The notes below the pieces were generated by a model, which was not told where the DNA came from, searched no databases, and saw nothing but the letters and a program-made list of their open reading frames with translations. The position numbers were made by a program, and so were the translations under genes. From assembly GCA_036653595.1 (NCBI GenBank), contig JAVVTQ010000016.1, positions 1-31,696 of the forward strand: 31,696 nucleotides of DNA. Reading direction: 5' to 3'. Shown here piece by piece: positions 7,284-14,629 of this stretch (its first letter is position 1; each line of letters starts with the position of its first letter). The DNA is from JAVVTQ01 sp036653595 (GTDB taxonomy: Bacteria; Bacillota; Clostridia; Oscillospirales; Ruminococcaceae).

Positions 7284-8792
7284 ATGAAGGAAAACAAATT
7301 TTCAATTGAAGATAAAATTTTTATGAATCTGGAATTGAACAAAGAGGCAATCGGTGAGCTTTGCGAAAACTCATCCGATGTCATTATGGCTCCGTTCAGC
7401 TCCGCAGGACACAGTTGTTGTGCCGTCTGGTGCGACGGAATGGTCAATATGCTTCAAAGCTGGGAGCTTTTATATCAGCAGCTGCTCTCGGTTGAAAAGT
7501 CAGAAGCGAGGACGCCCGAGGAGCTGTTTAATGTTTTGACCACAAAGAATCCAAAGCTCATCGACACAAAAACCTGCGAGGACTTCAGCACTCTCTTTTT
7601 TTGCATCGGTGCCGGAAACATAGTGCTGCTGATAGAGCGCAGCAATAAGGCAGTGATTATAGGTGCACAGGGCTACAGCTTTAGGGCGGTCAGTGAGAGC
7701 TACACGGAGGAAAATGTCCGCTCGGCGCGCGAGGGCTTTGCCGAGCCGCTGAGAGTAAACATAACACTTGTAAGAAGAAGGCTTAAAACAAACAAGCTTG
7801 TCTTTGATGTGCAAAAGGTAGGGAAACTCACAAACACAGAGGTTGCTGTCACTTATTTAAGCGACAGAGTGGACAAAAAGAATGTTGCTTCAATTAAAAA
7901 AAGGCTTTCTGAAATCGATATCGAGATGGTCTTGGAAAGCGGTTTCATCGAGCCTTTTTTAGAAAATAACAGCATGTCGCTTTTTTCGGGAGTAGGCCAC
8001 ACGGAAAGACCCGATTCCTTCTGCGGCAAGCTGCGCGAGGGCAGAATCGGGATTATTGTCGACGGAACTCCGTTTGCGCTGATTCTTCCACATCTCTTCG
8101 CGGAAAATTTTCAAAGCTTCGACGACTACACAAATAAGCCCTACTACGCGACGATGATAAGAATGCTAAAATATCTGGCATTTGCTATATCGTGTTTTCT
8201 TCCGGGAATATACGTTGCAATAGTAAATTACACACCGGATATACTTCCGCTGCAAATGATAATCAACATCTCAAAGGCGCAGCAGGGAACCCCGCTTCCG
8301 CTCATGTTTGAGGCGCTTTTCATTCATCTAGTCTATGAGATTGTCCGTGAGGCGGGACTGAGGCTGCCGCGTCCAATCGGACACGCAGTCAGCCTTGTAG
8401 GTGCGCTTGTGGTGGGAGAAGCGGCGGTGAACGCAGGAATTGTGTGCTCCACTACTGTTATGGTTATAGCGCTTACGGCGATAAGCTCCTTTACAATTCC
8501 GATGCTGTATGAGCCGATTTCGATAATAAGGCTTGCCACAATAATAGTGGGGGGCATGTTTGGGCCTTTTGCGGTTTCAATTCTCATCTGCGCGCTTCTG
8601 ATTGACATATGCTCAATTGATTCATATGGGATACCTTTTACCGCGCCAATCTCCCCATTTGCAAGCACTATGATGTCTGATGGAATCGTCCGTCTGGGCT
8701 GGCGAGATTTGACAAAGCATTCGCGAATGCTGGATGAGCTTCCGGGCGCAAAGAAATTAGAGGAGGATGAAAATGGGCAAACCCGCAGCTAA
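7284..8792 (+). CDS. Spore germination receptor A subunit (GerA family)
   Basis: A-subunit of a Ger-type nutrient receptor, which sits in the spore inner membrane and triggers germination. The 502-residue protein has an N-terminal soluble domain (about 1-270) with conserved stretches VAVTYLSD, RIGIIVDGTP and HTERPDS. A membrane domain of roughly five helices follows, including REAGLRLPRPIGHAVSLVGA and GEAAVNAGIV, which are hallmarks of GerAA. ATG 7284 follows AGGTGAT; an upstream in-frame ATG at 7251 has no ribosome site. It overlaps the B subunit gene by 20 nt. Expression is expected in the forespore, though I could not place a convincing promoter on this strand. The ligand cannot be told from sequence. 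Confidence 0.95.
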   Translation: MKENKFSIEDKIFMNLELNKEAIGELCENSSDVIMAPFSSAGHSCCAVWCDGMVNMLQSWELLYQQLLSVEKSEARTPEELFNVLTTKNPKLIDTKTCEDFSTLFFCIGAGNIVLLIERSNKAVIIGAQGYSFRAVSESYTEENVRSAREGFAEPLRVNITLVRRRLKTNKLVFDVQKVGKLTNTEVAVTYLSDRVDKKNVASIKKRLSEIDIEMVLESGFIEPFLENNSMSLFSGVGHTERPDSFCGKLREGRIGIIVDGTPFALILPHLFAENFQSFDDYTNKPYYATMIRMLKYLAFAISCFLPGIYVAIVNYTPDILPLQMIINISKAQQGTPLPLMFEALFIHLVYEIVREAGLRLPRPIGHAVSLVGALVVGEAAVNAGIVCSTTVMVIALTAISSFTIPMLYEPISIIRLATIIVGGMFGPFAVSILICALLIDICSIDSYGIPFTAPISPFASTMMSDGIVRLGWRDLTKHSRMLDELPGAKKLEEDENGQTRS

Positions 8793-9798
8793 AATATCAA
8801 AATCCCAGTTTTGTGCACTGCTTTTTCTCATCCGTGTTTTTGAGCTTCTGACAGATGGCTGGGTCAGAGGAAGCCTCGTGTCCGGTTCGGCGTATATTGT
8901 GATGGGCGAATTGATATACGCCGCTTTTTTGTGTCTTTCGCTCTATCTTCTCGAACAGCTGGAAATATTCAGATATTTGCAAAACAAAGCGGTCACGATG
9001 ATTATGACCGCCATAATTCTGCTCAACTCCGGCCGTCGAGCATCGATGTGCTTTTATTCATTTCTCGACTCAAAGGTGCTCTTTGCCACGCTTCTGACAG
9101 CGTTTGTTATTTTCGCCGCAGGACTTCTTTATGCACAAAAGAGAGGCTTTGAGGGAAATACACGTTTTGCATTTCTATTCTTATTTTTCTACATTATTAT
9201 TTACTCGCTGCTTGTCGTCGGAAACAGGAGCGGCCCTCGCATTGAAAACCTGAGCTTTATGAGATTTCCCGAGAACGCTTTTATCATAGCGCGTGACAAT
9301 ATTTTGGGTTCGGCAGTGTTGCCGATGTCACTTATTCTGCGGCCTCACATCGCAAAAAGCGCAGGCTTTTCGTCAAAGGCCTGCGCTGCACTCGCATACT
9401 CCACACTGTTTTGTACGTTTCACTTTACCCTGTGCGAAATGATCTATGGAAAGGGAATGGGAGCAAATACGTCAAACTCAATGCTGATGCTCTCGGAAAC
9501 GGCTTCTTTTTCTTTTTTGCAGTCTGTCGACGTCCTGTCAATATCTCTGCTCTTTTCACTTTTGTTCACAGCTTCTTCCCTGTGTATTTTTTGCATACGC
9601 TTTGCAATTGAGGACAAATTTATTTTCGTGTCAAACAATATGGCAATAGTCCTGGCTGTCGCGCTGTTTTTGCTGTCGGCAATTATTTTCAGAACGTCGC
9701 TAACTCCGGACTCGCCCGTGTTTGCAATATTGTGGCTGCTGGTTTTTGTTTTCGGAACGATTTCTTACTTCACATCGCAAAAGAGGGTGAAGGTATGA
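8773..9798 (+). CDS. Spore germination receptor B subunit (divergent GerAB)
   Basis: 341-residue, very hydrophobic protein with about ten membrane segments, as in the APC-fold GerAB subunits that bind the germinant. It begins with a typical short lead-in (KISKSQFCALLF). Beyond that the conserved GerAB motifs are hard to find, so assignment leans on topology and on its place between A and C subunits. ATG 8773 is 6 nt from AGGAGG (8761-8766); another ATG at 8767 directly touches that site and is unlikely. It overlaps gerA by 20 nt and the gerC start by 4 nt (ATGA). The strong divergence suggests a distinct germinant or reduced ligand binding. Confidence 0.8.
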   Translation: MGKPAAKISKSQFCALLFLIRVFELLTDGWVRGSLVSGSAYIVMGELIYAAFLCLSLYLLEQLEIFRYLQNKAVTMIMTAIILLNSGRRASMCFYSFLDSKVLFATLLTAFVIFAAGLLYAQKRGFEGNTRFAFLFLFFYIIIYSLLVVGNRSGPRIENLSFMRFPENAFIIARDNILGSAVLPMSLILRPHIAKSAGFSSKACAALAYSTLFCTFHFTLCEMIYGKGMGANTSNSMLMLSETASFSFLQSVDVLSISLLFSLLFTASSLCIFCIRFAIEDKFIFVSNNMAIVLAVALFLLSAIIFRTSLTPDSPVFAILWLLVFVFGTISYFTSQKRVKV

Positions 9799-10928
9799 AA
9801 AAAGCGCTCAAAGCCATGTTGCTTCTTGCCACGCTGCTTGTTTTTTGCTCATGCTCATATGCACATGAAATAAACGAGCGAGCAATTGTAAAAACAATAG
9901 GAATCGATTTCTACAGGAATACGGTCTGCATCACGGCCGTATATCTTGTGCCGACAAACGATGAAGAAAAATCAAAGGATATAGTGATTGCCGGCACGTC
10001 AAACAGTATTGAGACAGCGTTTGAAAAATTGCGAAAGCAGATTGCTTCAAATATATATTTTGGGCACTGCACCCAGGTCATATTGGGCATAACCGCTTCA
10101 AAAATGAACGCCGATACGCTGGCTGATACACTTGAAAATTTGCCTGAAATCAGAAAGAATGCATTAGTCGCCGTCGCGTCCGGCAGCGCCGAAGAGCTTT
10201 TGAACGTCAGGCACGAGTCCGGATTATCCGTCACTGAGACGATTGACAGACTTATCAGAAAGAATAAGGAAAGAGGCAATATTGCGGTTGCGCTCAGCGA
10301 TATCACAGCACAGAAAGAGGGATTTTTGCTGCCGGTTATCGCAGCGAAAATCAATAAAAGCAAAGATGTGCTTTTTTCTGCCATCGATACGGTGTCTGAT
10401 GAAGAAAAGAAGATGGAAACCCCCTCATCGGTGGTCATGGAGGGCGAGCTGCTTTTTTCCGAAGACAACAGCGCATATCGACTGTCGGGAGAGCTTATGG
10501 ATTCGGTTTTGTTTTTGGCACACCGTTCAAACGGCGCATTGCTGGAAATAGGAGAAGAAAAGAACGGCTTTATGTGTGAGATAAGCGAGGTCGGTGTGCA
10601 ATTTGCAGCGAGCACAGCAAAGAAACTTGATGGACAAAACATAATGGTAAATTGCAAATTCAAGGTTTCGCCATTTGAGCAGGAATCATTTTTCACCGAT
10701 GTCGAAATTCTCAAAATGTGTGAGGAAAAGATGGAAAAAAATCTGTCACATGCACTGCAATTTGTGCTGTATAACAGAAGATGCGATATATTCGGAATAA
10801 ACTGGTTGCTTAAAATAAATGGAGACGCCGCAAAGGTGGAGCAAAGGCTGCGAAGATTTGGCTACTACCCGGTAAATATAACGGTAGATTCTGAGGCTGA
10901 AATGCGAGACAGCGGAAAATCAGATTGA
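9795..10928 (+). CDS. Spore germination receptor C subunit lipoprotein (GerAC)
   Basis: 377-residue outer-face lipoprotein of the receptor. The signal peptide MKKALKAMLLLATLLVF ends in an unusual lipobox F-C-S-C20. The mature protein begins with INERAIVKTIGID, matching the GerAC pattern of an early D/E-R and V-x-x-I-G-I-D. An N-terminal domain with FGHCTQVILG and a C-terminal Spore_GerAC domain (about residues 215-370) follow. The end, NWLLKINGDAAKVEQRLRRF, is close to the family's closing helix region. The ATG overlaps the gerB stop (ATGA) with a strong GAGGG-type site upstream. It completes a canonical A-B-C receptor operon. Confidence 0.92.
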   Translation: MKKALKAMLLLATLLVFCSCSYAHEINERAIVKTIGIDFYRNTVCITAVYLVPTNDEEKSKDIVIAGTSNSIETAFEKLRKQIASNIYFGHCTQVILGITASKMNADTLADTLENLPEIRKNALVAVASGSAEELLNVRHESGLSVTETIDRLIRKNKERGNIAVALSDITAQKEGFLLPVIAAKINKSKDVLFSAIDTVSDEEKKMETPSSVVMEGELLFSEDNSAYRLSGELMDSVLFLAHRSNGALLEIGEEKNGFMCEISEVGVQFAASTAKKLDGQNIMVNCKFKVSPFEQESFFTDVEILKMCEEKMEKNLSHALQFVLYNRRCDIFGINWLLKINGDAAKVEQRLRRFGYYPVNITVDSEAEMRDSGKSD

Positions 10929-10953
10929 AACAAACTCACATATAATATATAAT
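10925..10953 (+). promoter_or_regulatory. Sigma-A promoter of the hprK operon
   Basis: TTGAAA (10925-10930), a 17-bp spacer and TATAAT (10948-10953). The -35 box overlaps the gerC stop codon. The predicted start near 10960 gives a leader of about 22 nt with GAGGTG as ribosome site. It lets vegetative genes be expressed apart from the upstream germination operon. Confidence 0.8.
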
Positions 10954-10974
10954 CTAATCATTAACATATGTGAG
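10935..10974 (+). promoter_or_regulatory. 9-bp inverted repeat around the hprK -10 box
   Basis: CTCACATAT (10935-10943) and ATATGTGAG (10966-10974) are perfect inverted copies with 22 bp between. They flank the -10 box; the right arm runs into the hprK Shine-Dalgarno. If transcription starts near 10960 only the right arm is in the RNA, so a DNA operator fits better than a hairpin. Confidence 0.45.
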
Positions 10975-10981
10975 GTGTAAT

Positions 10982-11917
10982 ATGGCTGAATTTTCGGTAC
11001 CTCTGCCGCTTTTCGTAAAAGAACTAAACCTTATCTCCGCCTATTTGCCGGTAAACTTCGAGGAACTTAGAATAAAATCATCGGAAATCAACAGACCCGG
11101 GCTTTTGTTGGCAGGGTATTCTGATTATTTTGACGAATCGAGATTGCAGGTTATCGGGCTTGGTGAAATGGATTTTCTCGAAAAGCTTCCGGAAAACGAG
11201 AGAGACGATGCATTGGAGCGCCTTTTCTCCTACAGACCCAGCGCCGTCGTCGTCACTCGCAACTTGTCCGTCTCAACAAAAATGATAGATCTTGCAAAGG
11301 CCGATGACGTTCCGCTGCTGATATCGTCGGAATCCACCTCGAATTTCATGTCGTCGGCAATTTCCTATCTAAGTGTGGAGCTTGCCCCGCGCATAACGCG
11401 CCACGGCGTGCTGGTTGAGGTCTACGGCGAGGGAATCCTCATCATGGGGGAAAGCGGTGTAGGAAAAAGCGAGACTGCAATCGAGCTTGTGAAGCGAGGG
11501 CACAGACTTGTGGCCGACGACGCTGTCGAGCTGCGAAAAGTCTCCAATAGGTCGATTGTCGGCACTTCTCCGGACAATATACGCCACTTTATAGAGCTTC
11601 GCGGCGTCGGAATAATAAACGTCATGCGCATCTTCGGAATGGGCTCTGTAAAGCTCACCGAGAAGGTCAACTTGATTGTTAACCTCGAGCAGTGGGAGAC
11701 AGGCAAAAGCTACAGCCGCGTCGGTCTTGAAAACGAGAAACAGAATATTCTCGATGTCGAAATTCCCTCTATCACAATACCCATTAAGCCGGGCCGCAAC
11801 CTAGCCGTAATAATCGAGGTGGCGGCTATGAACTACCGCCAGACCGTCATGGGTTACAACGCCGCAACAGAGCTACTCTCGATGTTGGGCCTAGAGGACG
11901 ATATTTCAGAAAAATGA
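10982..11917 (+). CDS. hprK: HPr kinase/phosphorylase
   Basis: Bifunctional enzyme that phosphorylates HPr on serine with ATP or pyrophosphate and removes it again. It controls carbon catabolite repression and PTS uptake in low-GC Gram-positives. The 311-residue protein has an N-terminal HPrK_N domain (about 1-130) and a C-terminal kinase domain. The P-loop GESGVGKS is at residues 156-163, followed by the acidic DDAVEL. The HPrK signature ELRGVGIINVMRIFG starts at E205, and the C-terminal part has KPGRNLAVIIEVAAMN. ATG 10982 follows GAGGTG; an upstream GTG is in the ribosome site itself and rejected. First gene of the hprK-murB-rapZ-whiA-dnaE run. Confidence 0.97.
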   Translation: MAEFSVPLPLFVKELNLISAYLPVNFEELRIKSSEINRPGLLLAGYSDYFDESRLQVIGLGEMDFLEKLPENERDDALERLFSYRPSAVVVTRNLSVSTKMIDLAKADDVPLLISSESTSNFMSSAISYLSVELAPRITRHGVLVEVYGEGILIMGESGVGKSETAIELVKRGHRLVADDAVELRKVSNRSIVGTSPDNIRHFIELRGVGIINVMRIFGMGSVKLTEKVNLIVNLEQWETGKSYSRVGLENEKQNILDVEIPSITIPIKPGRNLAVIIEVAAMNYRQTVMGYNAATELLSMLGLEDDISEK

Positions 11918-11925
11918 GGTGCAAC

Positions 11926-12825
11926 ATGCGCGATGACGTACTGGAAAAAATAAGCGAACTGCGCGATGTCGAAATTATGCGCAATGAGCCGCTTTCGCTT
12001 CACACCGGATTTCGCACGGGAGGGGCAGCATATGCCGTGCTGGTTCCGTCTTCAAAGCAGTCCTTTTTAGATTGCATAGAGCTGCTCTGTGCCGGCAATG
12101 CAAAATACTACATATTGGGATTTGGCTCAAATGTGCTGGCCGAGGACAACGGCTACGACGGATTTATTCTAAAGACGCAAAAAGCGCTCTGTGAAATTGA
12201 GTTCCATGGAAACACCGTCGTCTGCGGCGCCGGCACATCGCTCAAAAGGCTCTGCACCGAGTGTGCGAACAGAGGGCTTGGCGGAATGGAATTTGCTTAT
12301 GGGATACCGGGGACTGTAGGAGGCGCAGTGTACATGAATGCCGGCGCCTATGACGGTGAAATGAAAGATGTCCTCGTCTCGGTGACAGCGCAAGACGTTG
12401 ACGGAAAAATTAAAAAATTAGATGTGCAGCAGCTGCTTCTCGGTTACAGAAAAAGTGCGTTTCAGACAAACAACATGGTGATTTTGTCTGCGGAGCTTGC
12501 GCTCATGCAAAAAGACAAGACCGAAATAATGTCTAAAATGGAAGATTTTATGAACCGGCGCAAAGAAAAACAGCCGCTCGAATTTCCGAGCTGCGGCAGC
12601 ACCTTCAAGCGTCCGGACGGCACCTTTGCAGGAAAGCTCATCGACGAATGCGGCCTGAGAGGCTTTGGCATTGGCGGTGCGCAGGTCAGCAACAAGCACT
12701 GTGGGTTTATTGTCAATGCAAACAGAGCCACATCATACGATATAAAGCAGCTGATCGAGTATGTCAGAGCGGTCGTTCTCGAGACAACAGGCTATAGTCT
12801 TGAATGTGAAATTCGGTTTTTGTAA
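11926..12825 (+). CDS. murB: UDP-N-acetylenolpyruvoylglucosamine reductase
   Basis: Flavoenzyme that reduces UDP-GlcNAc-enolpyruvate to UDP-MurNAc with NADPH, the second committed step of peptidoglycan precursor synthesis. The 299-residue protein has the FAD-binding motifs LHTGFRTGG, GFGSNVLAEDNG and YGIPGTVGGAVYMNAGAYDG. The type II MurB segment GYRKSAFQ follows. The catalytic serine is S225 in CGSTFKRP, and the C-terminal part has LIDECGLRGFGIGGAQVS. It starts at ATG 11926 after GAGGTG, the same arrangement as hprK. An ATG overlapping the hprK stop lies upstream of that ribosome site and is unlikely. Spacing of 8 nt to hprK indicates one transcript. Confidence 0.97.
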   Translation: MRDDVLEKISELRDVEIMRNEPLSLHTGFRTGGAAYAVLVPSSKQSFLDCIELLCAGNAKYYILGFGSNVLAEDNGYDGFILKTQKALCEIEFHGNTVVCGAGTSLKRLCTECANRGLGGMEFAYGIPGTVGGAVYMNAGAYDGEMKDVLVSVTAQDVDGKIKKLDVQQLLLGYRKSAFQTNNMVILSAELALMQKDKTEIMSKMEDFMNRRKEKQPLEFPSCGSTFKRPDGTFAGKLIDECGLRGFGIGGAQVSNKHCGFIVNANRATSYDIKQLIEYVRAVVLETTGYSLECEIRFL

Positions 12826-12839
12826 ACTTGGAGGAAATG

Positions 12840-13700
12840 ATGGAAGTTCTGATTGTGACGGGACTGTCAGGCGCCGGCAAGACAAAGGTCGCAAATGTTC
12901 TCGAGGATATCGGTTTTTTTTGTATCGACAATATGCCCCCTTCTCTTATACCAACCTTTGCCGAAATGGCAAAACAACTCAAAAAGTTTCAGAACATTTC
13001 CATTGTCACAGATGTGCGCGCGGGAAAGCTTTTCGAGGGCTTTGAAGCCTGCTTGGAGGAGCTTAAGAAAATCAACGTCAGCTACAAAATCCTATTTTTG
13101 GACGCATCGGACAATGTCCTTGAAAAGAGGTACAGGGAAACTCGCAGAAAGCACCCGCTGGTCACAAGCGAGGACTCTTCTATCATGGACGCCATCCAAA
13201 AGGAGAGGCAGCTTTTAAAGCCCGTTTTTGAGCTTGCAGATTATCACATCGACACAACATACCTTTCAATTTCACAGCTAAAGGACAATCTTTCGAGTCT
13301 GTTTCTTGAAAACACGAACAAGCTGATGACTGTCAGGAGCATTTCTTTTGGCTATAAATACGGCGTACCGACTGAGGCGGATATCGTTCTCGACGTGCGC
13401 TGTCTTCCAAATCCATTTTATGTTGATGAGCTGAAAAACAAAACGGGTCTTGACGCCGAGGTGCGCGATTATGTGCTGTCTTGTGCGAATACACAAGGTG
13501 TGTTGGATCGGTTTTATGCAATGATGGATTATATGCTGCCGCTGTACAGGCATGAGGGCAAAAGCCAGCTCGTCATCGGGATAGGGTGCACCGGCGGAAA
13601 GCACAGATCCGTGACAATCGCGGAGGAGCTTTGCAGACATATAAAAGAGCTCGACTATGATTGCAGAACCTTCCACCGCGACATAACAAAAATAGTCTGA
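12840..13700 (+). CDS. rapZ: RapZ/YvcJ nucleotide-binding protein
   Basis: P-loop protein of the RapZ (YvcJ) family. In E. coli RapZ senses glucosamine-6-phosphate and steers small-RNA decay; in Bacillus YvcJ hydrolyses GTP and affects competence. The 286-residue protein has Walker A GLSGAGKT at residues 8-15. It has the family stretches YRETRRKHPL and SFGYKYGVP, and the C-terminal phosphate-binding segment GIGCTGGKHRSV. Of three in-frame starts, ATG 12840 is best spaced from GGAGG (12830-12834). It follows murB by 14 nt. The gene yvcK, normally between rapZ and whiA, is absent here. Confidence 0.95.
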   Translation: MEVLIVTGLSGAGKTKVANVLEDIGFFCIDNMPPSLIPTFAEMAKQLKKFQNISIVTDVRAGKLFEGFEACLEELKKINVSYKILFLDASDNVLEKRYRETRRKHPLVTSEDSSIMDAIQKERQLLKPVFELADYHIDTTYLSISQLKDNLSSLFLENTNKLMTVRSISFGYKYGVPTEADIVLDVRCLPNPFYVDELKNKTGLDAEVRDYVLSCANTQGVLDRFYAMMDYMLPLYRHEGKSQLVIGIGCTGGKHRSVTIAEELCRHIKELDYDCRTFHRDITKIV

Positions 13701-13717
13701 CCACAAGAGGGTACATA

Positions 13718-14629
13718 ATGTCTTTTTCCGCAAACTGCAAAAACGAAATATGTGAAAATAAAATAGTCGACGGGTGCTGTCTCGTCTCCCACCTATATGG
13801 GATTATAAGCTTTGCAAAGATGTTTTCTAAAACTTCCGTCATTGTATCGTCCGAAAACGAAACTGTTTTCGAACATATTCTAGGCGTGTTTTTCGAACTT
13901 GGAATAGAGCTTAATTCCGGCAGTATTGGAAAAAACAAACGCGAGAGCTTTATTTCCATAACGGATTTGACAACGATAGACAGAATGATGAATGATTTCG
14001 GATACTCGGGAGATGAGCCAAACTTTCGAATCAAGGATCAGAATTTCCTGTGCGACCGATGTGTAAAGAACTTCATCTCCGGCTGCTTTTTGACAGGAGG
14101 CACTATCTCCGACCCCGAAAAGGGCTATCATCTTGAATTTTCTTCCCATAAATCAAACTTGATAAATGATTTTATGCGAATATTGACAGAAGCCGGCTTT
14201 TCTCCACGAAATTCCAGCAGAAACTATTCAAAGCTGCTTTATTTTAAAGACAGTGGGCAAATAGAGGATATTCTGGCGTATATGGGGGCCACCGAGTGTT
14301 CCTTTGAGCTTATGAATGCCAAAATTTACAAGGATATTTTAAACAATGTCAACCGCGCAACAAACTGCGAGAGCGCAAACATTGACCGCGCACTTGACAG
14401 CTCGCAAAAGGATCGCGCTCTCATAGCCTACATATACAAAACAATGGGCAAAAACTGGCTTCCCGAGGAGCTTGCAATGACGGCGAGTCTCAGGTTCAAT
14501 AACCCGGAGCTGTCGGTTTCAGATATAGTCGAACTGCTTCCGGAGAAGATTTCAAAATCGGGCGTAAACCACAGACTGCGCAAAATTCGCGCCGAGGCGC
14601 AGCGGCTCAAGGAGCAGAGCAATGAGTGA
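13718..14629 (+). CDS. whiA: DNA-binding regulator WhiA
   Basis: 303-residue WhiA-family protein, with a degenerate LAGLIDADG homing-endonuclease-like N-terminal part and a C-terminal helix-turn-helix. WhiA controls sporulation-linked division in Streptomyces, and in Bacillus it affects chromosome segregation and cell division. Visible features are the opening SFSANCKNEI, the core FLTGGTISDPEKGYHLEF, and the C-terminal WhiA domain with LPEELAMTASLRFNNPELSVSDI and SKSGVNHRLRKI. ATG 13718 follows AGAGGG at 6 nt, 17 nt after rapZ. The coding end overlaps dnaE by 8 nt. Confidence 0.95.
   Translation: MSFSANCKNEICENKIVDGCCLVSHLYGIISFAKMFSKTSVIVSSENETVFEHILGVFFELGIELNSGSIGKNKRESFISITDLTTIDRMMNDFGYSGDEPNFRIKDQNFLCDRCVKNFISGCFLTGGTISDPEKGYHLEFSSHKSNLINDFMRILTEAGFSPRNSSRNYSKLLYFKDSGQIEDILAYMGATECSFELMNAKIYKDILNNVNRATNCESANIDRALDSSQKDRALIAYIYKTMGKNWLPEELAMTASLRFNNPELSVSDIVELLPEKISKSGVNHRLRKIRAEAQRLKEQSNE

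Noticed and set aside
9911..10714. Long minus-strand open frame of 267 codons opposite gerC
   Set aside because: It is rich in serine and phenylalanine, as expected for an antisense reading of a lysine- and glutamate-rich gene. There is no ribosome site or family resemblance, and gerC is well supported.
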